Positions 48,556-57,808 of a stretch of DNA of 64,000 nucleotides are shown here, piece by piece; the stretch's first letter is position 1, and each line of letters opens with the position of its first letter. The notes under the pieces are model-generated. The model made no database searches. It saw only the letters and a list, made by a program, of their open reading frames with translations, and was not told the DNA's origin. The position numbers and the translations under genes are program-made. This DNA is from Actinomycetales bacterium (GTDB lineage Bacteria > Actinomycetota > Actinomycetes > Actinomycetales > Dermatophilaceae). Location of the stretch: positions 1-64,000 of the forward strand of contig JADJVX010000023.1 of assembly GCA_016710385.1 (NCBI GenBank), in the 5' to 3' direction.

Positions 48556-49041
48556 ATGGTGAACGCCGCCCACGCCACCCCGTCCCCCGGCAGGTATCTG
48601 CCGTGGGTCGAGGAGCGCTCGGCCGGTGGCGTCGTCGTCGACATCCACGAAGGTGCGGCCCGCACGGCCGTCATCGCGCGCCGCAATCGCGCCGGCCGGG
48701 TCGAGTGGTGTCTGCCCAAGGGCCACATCGAGCCGGGCGAGTCGCTGCTCGAGACCGCAGTGCGTGAGGTTGCCGAAGAGACCGGCATCACCGGGCGGGT
48801 TCTGGCCGAGCTGGGCACCATCGACTACTGGTTCGCGGCAGGCGACAAGCGGGTGCACAAGTTCGTGCACCACTACCTGCTCGAGGCCACCGGCGGTGTG
48901 TTGACCATCGACAACGACCCCGACCAGGAGGCCATCGATGTCGCCTGGTTCCCCCTGCACGAGGTGCACCAGCACTTGACCTTTCCCAACGAGCGGCGCA
49001 TCGCCAAGGTGGCCTGGGAGCGTCTAGCGGGCACGGCGTGA
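48556..49041 (+). CDS. NUDIX hydrolase (MutT-like)
   Basis: 161 residues with a complete Nudix box, GHIEPGESLLETAVREVAEE followed by TGI. Preceded by the family opening SAGGVVVDIHEG and followed by HHYLLEATGG. In this neighbourhood the enzyme corresponds to mycobacterial MutT4, thought to hydrolyse nucleoside polyphosphates. The -10-like TAGAGT at 48547-48552 is so close to the ATG at 48556 that the mRNA is probably leaderless. Its stop overlaps the next start (GTGA, 49038-49041). Confidence 0.9.
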   Translation: MVNAAHATPSPGRYLPWVEERSAGGVVVDIHEGAARTAVIARRNRAGRVEWCLPKGHIEPGESLLETAVREVAEETGITGRVLAELGTIDYWFAAGDKRVHKFVHHYLLEATGGVLTIDNDPDQEAIDVAWFPLHEVHQHLTFPNERRIAKVAWERLAGTA

Positions 49042-51422
49042 CGCCCGCGGCAGCGCCAGGCCCGGCCGGGTCTCGGTGGCGGTCTCGGTGGTGGTCCCAC
49101 GTACGCGGCTGCGCCGTGGTCGCCATCGCCGCGTCCCTCACCCTCTCGGGCGCTCCGGCAGCCCACGCCGGTATGCCGTCCATCCCCGGTACGCCCTCCG
49201 CCCCCGGTATGCCGTCCGCCGAAACGCTCCCGCAGGACCTCACCCTCACCGCCGTCACCCCTCCCGTCGCCACCGCAACCGCCGGAGTCACGGTGACGGG
49301 CACGATCAGGTCGACCCGCGGCGCGACCTATAGCGACCCCGAGATCCGGATCGTGCGTCCCAAGGCCGGCATCGTCACCCGCGACGATGTCACGCGCTGG
49401 GCGCAGGCCACGGACCCGGTCGCCAACGGCACGGAACTGGCCCGCGCCACCATCCCGGCCCAGGTCGGACCCGGCGCACCGGCGACCTTCACCATGGCGC
49501 TGACTCCCACGGCGTTGCGCCTCACCCGCAGCTCCGGCGTGGTGCCCATCGACATCCAGCTGGTGACCCGCGCCGGAGTCCAGGCATCCCTGCATTCCTT
49601 CGTCGGCTGGCAGCGCTCTCCCGAAACCACGGGACTGTCCATCAGCTGGCTGGTCCCGCTCACCCTCGACGCCGACCCGCAGCTGCATGCCGCGCGCGCC
49701 GACACCCGCGCCCCTGGATGGGCTCGCGCCGTCGGCCCGGACTCCCGGATCGCCCGGCTGCTCGCCGCCACCGCCGACACCACCACCGGGTATGCCGTCG
49801 ACCCGGCCCTGCTCGGGCCGACCCTCCCGACCCTCCCGTCGGCCACCAGCACCAGCACCAGCACCGGCGCGAGCACCGGCACCATCGCCGACACGGCACG
49901 TGCGCGGGTCAAGGATTCGCTGGCCGCCCAACGGAATGCGATCGTCGGCCCCGAGGAAGTCGCCAGCCGCAGCAGTCTGGCCGATGCCCTCTCGGCCGCC
50001 GCCACCACCCACCCGGTGTGGGCCCTGCCGCGCGGCGATCTCGACCTTGCCGCGCTCTTCGACGCAGGCGTCGACCTGACCAGCCCGGCCATCGTGCGCT
50101 GGCTCACCGATCTCACGGCGCCGGACCCGCTGCTCACGGCCGTCGTGCACGCCGGCACCGGATCGGCCAGCGTTCTCACTCATGTCGCCTGGCCGCTCGA
50201 CGGTCGCCTCCCGGTCGGTCGAGAGGCCCAGGTGCACACGGCATACGGGCAATGGGGTCCGGACGTGCTGCTCGTGAGCACCCATGAGACCAACGTCGAC
50301 CCTGAGGTCACCCCGCAGGCCGCCGCGCGCACCCCGCAGGGCCTGCCGGTGCTGCGATGGGACGACACGCTGGGCCAGATCGCGAGCCGGGTGCGCAGCA
50401 GCGCCGATGTCGCGTTGGCGGGTCAGGAGTTCCTCGCGCAGACGGCCACGCTCTGGGCGCAGGCGCCGCAGCAGGCTCGGTCGATGGTGGTGACCCTGCC
50501 GCGTGATTTCGACACCGATCCGGCCGCGTTCACCGCGTTCCGGCAGCTCACCGACAGCTCACCGTTCGCAAAGGTGGGCCGGGTCGACGACGCGCTCGAC
50601 TCCGCGCGGGCCGCCAACGCCGAGTTCGTCGACCCGGTGCTTCCCGTCGCGGCCACCCCACCCACGCCCACCGTCCGCGCCGTCATCGACGCGGAGCTCA
50701 TCCAGCGGCTGGCCGGCGAGCGCGCGACTGTGGCCGGTTACCTCGGCCTGATGACCACTCCGTCGACCGCCCTGATCCGCTGGTGGGACCTCGTCCACGA
50801 GGTCGCCGGCGTGCGCTGGCGGGCCCAGCCCAGCAGCCACGCGGAGCTTGTCGCCGAGCTCGACAGTGGCGTCGCGACCCTGGACGGCAGCCTCGTCATC
50901 GCCGAGCAGACGACGAACTTCCTTGCCGATGAAGGCGTTTTGCTCGTCACCGTCGTCAACGACCTCGACGTGCCAGTGGACGGCATCCAGGTCAACCTTG
51001 CCCCCACCAACCCGCGCATGCACGTCGTCGAGCCGGCGACGCCGCTGCGCATCGGCGCGCACAGCAAAGGCACCGCCCGGGTCCGGCTCGCCGCCTCCGC
51101 CCAGGGGTTGGTGCCCATCGACGCCTGGCTCTCCTATGGCGAGGGCCAGCGCATCGGCCCGACGACCCGAATCACCGTGCGCGCCGCCCCGCCGGGCGGG
51201 TGGCTCTATGTCGTCGGTGGTGTCGTCGTCGGAGCGTTGGTCCTCGCTGGCGCGATCCAGGCATTGCGCAGGCCTCGCCGTGAGATGCCGGGCGTCGTCC
51301 TCGACCCCATTCAGCCCACCCCCGAAGAACCGGTGGTGGTGCCGATCGACCACCCCGAGGCCCATAGCGCGGCGTCCCCAGGCCCTGCGAGCCACCCCGC
51401 CTCGAGCGCACCCGACACTTAG
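49038..51422 (+). CDS. DUF6049 exported membrane protein
   Basis: 794 residues. A signal peptide (VVAIAASLTLSGAPAAHA) then a low-complexity linker GMPSIPGTPSAPGMPS holding two direct motif copies (49171, 49207). A long extracytoplasmic part follows with alpha/beta and Ig-like sections (ISWLVPLTLDADPQLH, VWALPRGDLDLAALFDAGVD, LVTVVNDLDVPVDGIQVNL), a C-terminal membrane span (GGWLYVVGGVVVGALVLAGAIQAL) and a short inside tail. It corresponds to the conserved exported protein found between the NUDIX and murJ genes in mycobacteria and Streptomyces. Function unknown; the setting suggests peptidoglycan assembly. Confidence 0.9.
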   Translation: MTPAAAPGPAGSRWRSRWWSHVRGCAVVAIAASLTLSGAPAAHAGMPSIPGTPSAPGMPSAETLPQDLTLTAVTPPVATATAGVTVTGTIRSTRGATYSDPEIRIVRPKAGIVTRDDVTRWAQATDPVANGTELARATIPAQVGPGAPATFTMALTPTALRLTRSSGVVPIDIQLVTRAGVQASLHSFVGWQRSPETTGLSISWLVPLTLDADPQLHAARADTRAPGWARAVGPDSRIARLLAATADTTTGYAVDPALLGPTLPTLPSATSTSTSTGASTGTIADTARARVKDSLAAQRNAIVGPEEVASRSSLADALSAAATTHPVWALPRGDLDLAALFDAGVDLTSPAIVRWLTDLTAPDPLLTAVVHAGTGSASVLTHVAWPLDGRLPVGREAQVHTAYGQWGPDVLLVSTHETNVDPEVTPQAAARTPQGLPVLRWDDTLGQIASRVRSSADVALAGQEFLAQTATLWAQAPQQARSMVVTLPRDFDTDPAAFTAFRQLTDSSPFAKVGRVDDALDSARAANAEFVDPVLPVAATPPTPTVRAVIDAELIQRLAGERATVAGYLGLMTTPSTALIRWWDLVHEVAGVRWRAQPSSHAELVAELDSGVATLDGSLVIAEQTTNFLADEGVLLVTVVNDLDVPVDGIQVNLAPTNPRMHVVEPATPLRIGAHSKGTARVRLAASAQGLVPIDAWLSYGEGQRIGPTTRITVRAAPPGGWLYVVGGVVVGALVLAGAIQALRRPRREMPGVVLDPIQPTPEEPVVVPIDHPEAHSAASPGPASHPASSAPDT

Positions 51423-51497
51423 GATGACTAGGCGCGGGGTCAGTCAGGCGACCGCCCCGCATAGGTCGGTGCAACGGCATACCTGGAGGGAGGCACC

Positions 51498-53410
51498 GTG
51501 TCGAGACTGGGACCGGGCAGCCTGCTTGCCACGCAACGGTATGCCGTCCGCGAGCGTCTCGCGGCCGCCCCCGGGTGGGAGCGGTGGGACTGCCACGACA
51601 CCACCCTCGACCGCCCGGTCGTCGCCGTGACGTTCCCGGCCGGTGCGCCAGATGCCGCCGCCGCGATCGACGTCGCGCGCCGGGCGGCCAGCCTGGAAGA
51701 CCCCCGCCTGGTGCGCATTCTCGACGTCGTCGTGCAGGACGATGTCGCCGCCATCATCGAGGAGCCGCTGCCGCAGGCGCGGTCGCTGACCCGGATCATC
51801 CACGACGGTCCGTTGCCCTCCGAGGAGGCCCGCCGCATCATCGGTGAGGCCGCGACGGCCCTTGCGTCCGCCGAGGCGCGCGGGTTGCACCATCACCTCG
51901 TGTCACCCGACGCGATCCGGGTGCTGGCCGACGGTGGGGTCAAGGTCCGCGGCCTGTCCTACGAAGCGGCGCTCGCGGGCATCGACATCGACGACGGGCG
52001 CGCGGGCAGCCTGCGCGACGCCCAGGGACTGTGCTCCTGCCTGTATGCCGCGCTGGCCGCCCGATGGCCACTCCGCACGCCGCCGACAGCTGTGTCATCG
52101 ACCACGACGCCAACTTCCACGACCCCACCGACCGGTGCGGGGTTCACGACCGCGCCGTTCGGCCTCGACCTGGCCCCCCGGGTGGGAGACCGGTTCGTCG
52201 CGCCGGGCGAGATCGAAGCCGGCGTCGACGCCGAGCTCGACGAGCTGTGCCTGGTCTCCCTCGCCAACCCCGACCGGGAGGCCGTCGGCGCGCCTGGCAC
52301 GGCAGCCGAGGTTGTTGCCGCGTTGCGCCCGTGGTCCCCCACCCCCGTGGTCGACCTCGCTGTGGTGCGGCCGGGTGCGCAATCCCTCGGTCCGGTGGCC
52401 GAGGACGATCTGCCCCCGGTCACGCCCAGTCCCGAGCGGGCCAGTTCTCCCGCCGCCGACAGGGGCATCGTGAGCGCGGGCGGTGTTGCGCCCGCGAGCG
52501 CGCGGTGGGCAGCGCTTCGGTGGGCAGCGCTGCGGTGGGCGGCACTGCGGTGGGCAGCGCTGCGGTGGGCGGCACTGCGGTGGGCAGCGCGGCGGCGAGC
52601 GACACGGCATACCGGGGTCGTAGTGACGGGTGGGACGACTACCTCGACTACCTCGACGAGCTCGAGGAGACGCCGATCAGCGAGGTGCTGGCCGACAGTG
52701 GCGAGTATTACTCGCCGTCGACGCAGTTCGGGGCGGGCAGCGCGGGGCGGCCGGAGCGCAAGCTCGCGCTGCTCATCGTCGGCGGGCTGGTCCTGCTGCT
52801 GGCGATCCTCGGCTATTGCGGAGCGCCGAAGCTCTCGCCCTCCGATTTGGGGCTGTCCCAGCCGGCTCGGTCCACGCTGGTGACCGCCAAGCCGACCAAG
52901 GCCGCCGGGTCCTCCGGCGCCACCACGCCCGGCGCCACGTCCTCCCCTGCCGCCGGCGGCGAGGCCACCCTGACGCCGGTCGCCGTCATCGGTGGGGCCG
53001 GATTCGAGCCGCAGAACGGCGGTCAGGTCGCCAACAAGACGGCCGCCCGCGCCTATGACGGCGATCTCACGACGATGTGGCAGAGCAACAAGTGGTATGC
53101 CACCGAGAAGTTCGGCGGGCTCAACATCCCCGGCACCGGGCTCATCCTCGACCTCGGCCAAAGCACCCCGGTGCGGCAGGTCACGCTCACCCTGCCGGTG
53201 CCCCAGGACATCACCGTCTACGTCGCCAACGCGGCGACCACGGAGGGGGCCACGGCGATCGGCAGCAAGGTCGCGGCATCCGGCGCGGTCGTGTTCGACG
53301 CGCCTACTCCGCTGGAGGGCGACCTGGTCATCGTCTATGTCACCAAGCTCGGCCCCGACAACGCGGGCCACTTCCGGGCCCTGGTGTCGGAGGTCCAGGT
53401 CCTGCGGTGA
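51498..53410 (+). CDS. Pseudokinase with discoidin-like outer domain (MurJ-tail homologue)
   Basis: About 637 residues with one shift near 52495 repaired. The N-terminal kinase-fold domain is degenerate: HHHLVSPDAIRV in place of HRDxxxxN, KVRGLSYEAAL in place of DFG, no glycine loop. A linker includes six in-frame 15-bp repeats (52503-52592, VGSAS/VGGTA), then an acidic patch (DDYLDYLDELEE), a membrane span (KLALLIVGGLVLLLAILGYC) and an outer discoidin-like domain (AYDGDLTTMWQSNKW, GTGLILDLGQSTPVRQVTL, FRALVSEVQVL). This is the C-terminal half of mycobacterial MviN, where it follows the MurJ flippase. Here it stands alone, 75 bp after DUF6049. Its stop overlaps the sigM start. Confidence 0.85.
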
Positions 53411-53994
53411 CCGCGCCCGACCTGAGCCGTCCCGACAGCGCAACGGGGTGGTCCGCGACCCATGAGGACCCACGCGACGACGCCCAACTCGTCGCCGACC
53501 ACTGCGCCGGCGACCCCACCGCATTCTCCGAGATCTTCCGGCGGCACAAGGACCGCATGTGGGCGGTCGCGGTGCGCACGTGCGGCGACCCCGAGTTGGC
53601 CGCCGACGCCGTGCAGGACGCCTTCCTCGCGGCATACCGGCGGTTGGCGTCCTTCCGCGGCGAGAGTGCGCTGTCCACCTGGCTGCACCGGGTCGTCGTC
53701 AATGCCTGCCTCGACCGGCTGCGGCGGGTCCGGCCGAGTGCCCCGCTGGCCGCCGACGACGACCTGCCCGCGGAGCGCGACGAGCACGCCAGCACGATCA
53801 CCCGGCTCGACGTGCGGCGCGCGCTCGCGGCCCTGCCCGAGGGTCAGCGCCTGGCGCTCGTGCTGGTCGACATGCACGGCCTGTCGGTTGCCGAAACTGC
53901 CGCCGTGCTCGGCGTCGCCGAGGGCACGATCAAGTCCCGGTGCGCTCGCGGTCGCGCGGCCCTCGCGCACGCGTTGGGGGTGACCGGCGGATGA
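53407..53994 (+). CDS. sigM: ECF sigma factor SigM
   Basis: 195-residue ECF sigma factor. Region 2 is FSEIFRRHKDRMWAVAVRTC and AADAVQDAFLAAYRRLASF, ending RGESALSTWLHRVVVNACLD; region 4 is LAALPEGQRLALVLVDMHG followed by SVAETAAVLGVAEGTIKSR. GTG at 53407 overlaps the pseudokinase stop (GTGA). Position between the MurJ-type gene and the thioredoxin genes identifies it as SigM, an envelope- and redox-related sigma factor. The next gene is its presumed anti-sigma factor. Confidence 0.9.
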   Translation: MTAPDLSRPDSATGWSATHEDPRDDAQLVADHCAGDPTAFSEIFRRHKDRMWAVAVRTCGDPELAADAVQDAFLAAYRRLASFRGESALSTWLHRVVVNACLDRLRRVRPSAPLAADDDLPAERDEHASTITRLDVRRALAALPEGQRLALVLVDMHGLSVAETAAVLGVAEGTIKSRCARGRAALAHALGVTGG

Positions 53995-54179
53995 GTATGC
54001 CGTCTCACCACACCTGCGCGAGGGAACCGGATCGGCGGAGCCGACGTCCTAGCCGTGAGCCTGACGGGTGTCACGCAGCGGGTGCCGGGGGGCACGTCCT
54101 GACACGACGAGGGAAGGGGCACTGGTGACCCGGGATCTCGGGCCGAGCAACTCGACAGCAGACCAGACAGACCGACGCT

Positions 54180-55082
54180 GTGGTGACCAACGACGCCGGC
54201 GATCCCGCCGTGGAGTTCGAGCGCGATCCGTGGGGCATCGGCCCGCTCTTGGCCGCGCAGCCCGACCCCGGACCCATGCCCGAGCGCGTAGAAGAGCGCA
54301 TCTGGGACGCCATCGGAGAGTTCGACGCATCCCAGGACGTGGTCGACATCTTCGGGGTGGGCGCTCGGGTCGAGTCCGATGGTGGACTCGTCGACGAATT
54401 GGGGCTCAAGTCAACCGAATTCGCCGATGACCAGGGCCAGAGTGGGTCTGGCGACGGCGCGGTGACCGGACGGCATACCTCTCGGGGTGCCGGGCGAGCC
54501 CACGCCAGCGGGCCGCGGGTTGTGTCGCTGCGGGGCAGCACGCGTCGGTCCGGCCGGGCCGATGGTGCGGCCGCGGTGTTCTTGCGCCGACGGGCGCTGG
54601 CCGCCCTGATCGCGGCCGCGGCGGTGGTGCTCCTCGTGCTCGGTGGCAGCGCACTCATCCGGTCGGCCCTCGGCTCCGATTCGGGTGCGGCGAGCAAGGC
54701 CGTGTCCACACTGTCGTTCACGACCGCCGAGGTGCCACTCACGGCGCGCCTCCATGTCGAGGCCAGTGCGCGCAACTACACCCACGCCAACCTGGCGACC
54801 CTGGCTCAAGAGCTGCTCGAGGCGCCGGGCACGGCATACAGCGCCGCGCCTGATTCCCCCGATGCCCTGCCGGTGACCACCGCCACGGGCCTGGGCGGGT
54901 GCCTCTTCGCGCTCGGCGAGATCGACGCCGACCGGATCGCCGTTGATCTCGCGACCTACGACGGCGCGCCGGCTGCGATCGTCGTCGTCATCGATGGGGG
55001 CCTCAAGCAGGTGTATGCCGTGCAACGCACCTGCACGAAGGGCAACCCCCACGTGGTCGACGGCCCCCTACCGATGACCTGA
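54180..55082 (+). CDS. Probable anti-SigM membrane protein
   Basis: 300 residues from the GTG at 54180. A cytoplasmic N-terminus (WGIGPLLAAQPDPGPMPERV, typical of this family), a charged linker, a membrane span (LAALIAAAAVVLLVLGGSAL) and an outer domain (ARLHVEASARNYTHANLATL ... AVQRTCTKGNP) with two Cys. Its place after sigM matches the anti-sigma gene of mycobacteria. The true start may be GTG at 54125, which has AAGGGG upstream, and reads VTRDLGPSNSTADQTD before shifting frame near 54178; that would be a one-base sequence error. Motif copies at 54472, 54833 and 55014. Confidence 0.75.
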   Translation: MVTNDAGDPAVEFERDPWGIGPLLAAQPDPGPMPERVEERIWDAIGEFDASQDVVDIFGVGARVESDGGLVDELGLKSTEFADDQGQSGSGDGAVTGRHTSRGAGRAHASGPRVVSLRGSTRRSGRADGAAAVFLRRRALAALIAAAAVVLLVLGGSALIRSALGSDSGAASKAVSTLSFTTAEVPLTARLHVEASARNYTHANLATLAQELLEAPGTAYSAAPDSPDALPVTTATGLGGCLFALGEIDADRIAVDLATYDGAPAAIVVVIDGGLKQVYAVQRTCTKGNPHVVDGPLPMT

Positions 55083-55207
55083 GCCCTAGCGCCGACGTCA
55101 GCCTTCCCGACTCTTCCCCGGCCTTTCCCGGTCGAGTCCCGGTCGAATACCTCGGTCGGATACCTCGGTCGATATCAAGCGGTGCACCTGGCCGGGGCCA
55201 TATGTCG
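55083..55207. repeat. Gap with short direct repeats
   Basis: Convergent gap holding two 14-bp copies of GGATACCTCGGTCG type (about 55145-55175) and C/T-rich CCCGGTCGA repeats. No clear terminator stem. Confidence 0.5.
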
Positions 55208-56092
55208 TCAGAGCAGTCCAGACGCGGCCAGCCCCGCTCGCAGCGCAGCGACCTCTGGCTCGTCCAACGCGATCAAGGGTCCGCGGACGCGCCGGTTATC
55301 CAGGACTCTGGTGAGTTCGAGCGCGGCCTTGGCTGTGGTGGCGCCGTAATTGGGGACGCCCATCATGGCTGTCGTCGCGGGGGTCAGCCGGCGGTGCAGA
55401 TCCAGCGCACCGGCGTGGTTCCCGGCGAGAAACAGTCGAATCATCTCCGTCAGCTCTCGGCCCGCGACGTGGGCGACGACGCTGACCAGGCCGACGCCGC
55501 CGTAGGCCAGGTAGCCGAGGGTCTGCGCCTCGTCTCCGGAATACACGTCGTAGCCCTGCGCGCTGAGCAGGGCCACCCGTGCGGGATCGGCAGTGGAGTC
55601 CTTGACGGCGATCACCGTCTCGTGCGCGCGCAGCGCCTCGTAGAGCGCAGGTTCAAGCCGGACCCCCGTCCGGCTCGGCACGTCGTACAGCATCACCGGG
55701 ACCGATGTTGCCCGAGCAACGACACCCACGTGCTCCCGGATCCCCGCCGGGCTCGGCCGGCTGTAGTACGGCGCGACGAGCAACAACCCGTCTGCCCCGA
55801 GCCTTGCCGCCCGTCCTGCCAACTCCACGGAATGTGCGGTGTGGTTGGTGCCGACACCGGCGATCACCGGGCCACGCCCGCCGACCGCGGACATGACTGC
55901 TGCCAGCAGCTCACCGTGCTCATGGTCCGACACGGTCGGGGACTCACCCGTGGTCCCGGCGACCACGATCCCGTCGTTACCGTGCCTCATGAGGTGGTCG
56001 GCGACTCGCTCGGCCGCCGCGAGGTCGAGTGTTCCGTCCGCGTCGAACGGAGTGACCATCGCGGTGAGCACGCGACCAAATGCAGGTGTCAT
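55208..56092 (-). CDS. dapA: Dihydrodipicolinate synthase family aldolase
   Basis: 294 residues, a class I aldolase of the DapA family (4-hydroxy-tetrahydrodipicolinate synthase, lysine/diaminopimelate pathway). GTTGESPT carries the paired Thr, MLYDVPSRTG the catalytic Tyr, and VIAVKDSTADP the Schiff-base Lys; the entry MVTPFDADGTLD and PYYSRPSPAGIREH are typical. All key residues of true DapA are present, but paralogues for other aldol reactions look alike. It stands between the sigM genes and trxB on the opposite strand, not its usual site, so it may be a second copy or a transferred gene. Confidence 0.85.
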   Translation of the reverse strand: MTPAFGRVLTAMVTPFDADGTLDLAAAERVADHLMRHGNDGIVVAGTTGESPTVSDHEHGELLAAVMSAVGGRGPVIAGVGTNHTAHSVELAGRAARLGADGLLLVAPYYSRPSPAGIREHVGVVARATSVPVMLYDVPSRTGVRLEPALYEALRAHETVIAVKDSTADPARVALLSAQGYDVYSGDEAQTLGYLAYGGVGLVSVVAHVAGRELTEMIRLFLAGNHAGALDLHRRLTPATTAMMGVPNYGATTAKAALELTRVLDNRRVRGPLIALDEPEVAALRAGLAASGLL

Positions 56093-56268
56093 CGACCCAC
56101 CATAGGTGCCCAGTGCTCACCACCCGGCACCGAGATGTGCACGCTGGGCCACGTGTCGGCCGATGGCGGAACAGACGTCGGTGCGGGATGGTTGTGGCCG
56201 ACGACGTCCATGACATATCGATGTTTGCTAATATTAGGTATCCACCCTCTGACCAGCCGGAGAGCTCG
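56093..56268 (+). promoter_or_regulatory. trxB upstream region with AT-rich palindrome
   Basis: Divergent gap of dapA and trxB. CTAATATTAG (about 56228-56237) is a perfect 10-bp palindrome in an AT-rich island and supplies a plausible -10 (TAATAT) about 35 nt before the trxB ATG. Transcription-factor binding is likely, identity unknown. Confidence 0.4.
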
Positions 56269-57264
56269 ATGACCGCAACCCCCACGTCCGCCCCCGAGAC
56301 AGTCGCGACCGGCGACGCCGCCCCCGAGGTGCGCGAGGTGATCATCATCGGGTCGGGCCCGGCGGGCTACACCGCGGCCGTGTATGCCGCCCGCGCCGGG
56401 TTGCGCCCGCTGCTGTTCGAAGGGTCCGTCACGGCCGGCGGGGCGCTGATGAACACCACCGAGGTCGAAAACTTCCCCGGCTTCCGCGACGGGATCATGG
56501 GCCCCGACCTGATGGAAGCGATGCGTGCCCAGGCCGAGCGTTTCGGCACCGAGTTCGTCACCGACGACGTCGTCTCGGTGGCGCTCGACGGGCCGGTCAA
56601 GTCGGTCACCGATGGCGACGGCACGACGTATGCCGCCCGCGCGGTCATCCTCGCGATGGGTTCGGCCTACCGCGAGCTCGGGCTCCCCGACGAGAAGCGA
56701 CTGTCCGGACACGGGGTCTCGTGGTGCGCGACATGCGACGGGTTCTTCTTCCGCGACCAGGACATCGCGGTCGTCGGCGGCGGCGACTCGGCGGTCGAGG
56801 AGGCCACCTTCCTCACCAAGTTCGCCCGCAGCGTGACGATCATCCACCGGCGCGACGAGTTGCGCGCCAGCAAGATCATGGCCGCGCGTGCCCATTCCAA
56901 CGACAAGATCCGGTTCGCCTGGAACTCCCAGGTCACCGCCATCCACGGCGACGCCAAGCTTTCTGGCGTGACGCTGACCGACACCACGACCGGGCAGCAG
57001 CGCGAACTGGCCGTCACCGGGTTGTTCGTCGCGATCGGGCACGACCCGCGCAATGAACTGGTCAACGGCGTCATTGCACTGGATGCCGGTGGGTATGTCC
57101 TCGTCGACGGTCGTTCGACGCGCACCAATGTCGCGGGCGTCTTCGCGTGCGGTGACCTGGTCGACCACACCTACCGCCAGGCAATCACGGCGGCAGGCTC
57201 CGGGTGCGCGGCAGCCTTGGACGCCGAGCACTACCTCACCGCGTTGGCCGACGCAGGCCACTGA
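56269..57264 (+). CDS. trxB: Thioredoxin reductase
   Basis: 331 residues. An FAD-binding start EVIIIGSGPAGYTAAVYAAR, redox-active Cys pair in VSWCATCDGFFF, an NADPH-binding GGGDSAVEEA and VTIIHRRDELRASK, and a C-terminal FAD motif VFACGDLVDHTYRQAITAAG. Reduces the thioredoxin encoded next to it with NADPH. The start ATG at 56269 is chosen because the family begins shortly before EVIIIG and CGGAGAG precedes it. Confidence 0.95.
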   Translation: MTATPTSAPETVATGDAAPEVREVIIIGSGPAGYTAAVYAARAGLRPLLFEGSVTAGGALMNTTEVENFPGFRDGIMGPDLMEAMRAQAERFGTEFVTDDVVSVALDGPVKSVTDGDGTTYAARAVILAMGSAYRELGLPDEKRLSGHGVSWCATCDGFFFRDQDIAVVGGGDSAVEEATFLTKFARSVTIIHRRDELRASKIMAARAHSNDKIRFAWNSQVTAIHGDAKLSGVTLTDTTTGQQRELAVTGLFVAIGHDPRNELVNGVIALDAGGYVLVDGRSTRTNVAGVFACGDLVDHTYRQAITAAGSGCAAALDAEHYLTALADAGH

Positions 57265-57286
57265 CGTCGGAGAGGCAGGGTGCAGC

Positions 57287-57331
57287 GCGCAGTGTCGGTG
57301 GGCGCAGTGTCGGTGGGCGCAGTGTCGGTAG
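57287..57331. repeat. Three 15-bp tandem repeats in the trxB-trxA gap
   Basis: GCGCAGTGTCGGTGG is repeated three times head to tail (57287, 57302, 57317; the last ends GTAG). Non-coding, between trxB and trxA; one motif copy follows at about 57337. Confidence 0.85.
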
Positions 57332-57431
57332 CACCCGGCATACTCGGGGTTCGCGGAAGGAACGCCGCCACAGGCGCGGCGATTGAGACTTGTTCAGGAG
57401 CCGTCCTGAACTTCGACCGAGAGGATTGACC

Positions 57432-57758
57432 ATGGGAGCCATTCCCGCCACGACTGACGCCACCTTCGACCAGGACGTGCTCGCCAGTGCCAAGCCAGTG
57501 CTCGTCGACTTTTGGGCGGCGTGGTGCGGGCCGTGCAAGCAGATCGCGCCGATCCTCGAAGAGATCTATGCCGAATACGGCGACAAGCTCGAGATCCGCA
57601 AGCTCGACTCAGACGCCAACCCCGCCTCGACGATGCGGTTCGGCGTGACCGGTCTGCCGACCCTCAACCTCTATGTCAACGGTGAGGTCGTCAAGTCGAT
57701 CGTCGGGGCCAAGCCCAAGCGCGTGATCCTCAAAGAGCTCGAAGACATCATCGGCTGA
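57432..57758 (+). CDS. trxA: Thioredoxin
   Basis: 108 residues, normal length. Active site FWAAWCGPCKQIAP, cis-Pro loop FGVTGLPTLNLYVNG, and the usual ending KELEDIIG. Reduced by TrxB. ATG at 57432 has GAGAGGA upstream. It is convergent with parB, with 50 bp between the stops; the cwlM amidase gene that follows trxA in mycobacteria is not here. Confidence 0.97.
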   Translation: MGAIPATTDATFDQDVLASAKPVLVDFWAAWCGPCKQIAPILEEIYAEYGDKLEIRKLDSDANPASTMRFGVTGLPTLNLYVNGEVVKSIVGAKPKRVILKELEDIIG

Positions 57759-57808
57759 TCGGCTGGCCTGACGGTCACGGTGTTTCGGGTCGATCGGCAG
57801 GCGGGCAC

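Noticed and set aside
56185..56208. A SigR/SigH-type promoter (GGGAT ... GTT) upstream of trxB
   Set aside because: A GGGAT is present, but the spacing and the GTT element do not fit well enough.
57759..57808. cwlM lost between trxA and parB
   Set aside because: The gene is absent here, but other actinobacteria such as Streptomyces also lack it at this place, so it is not notable.
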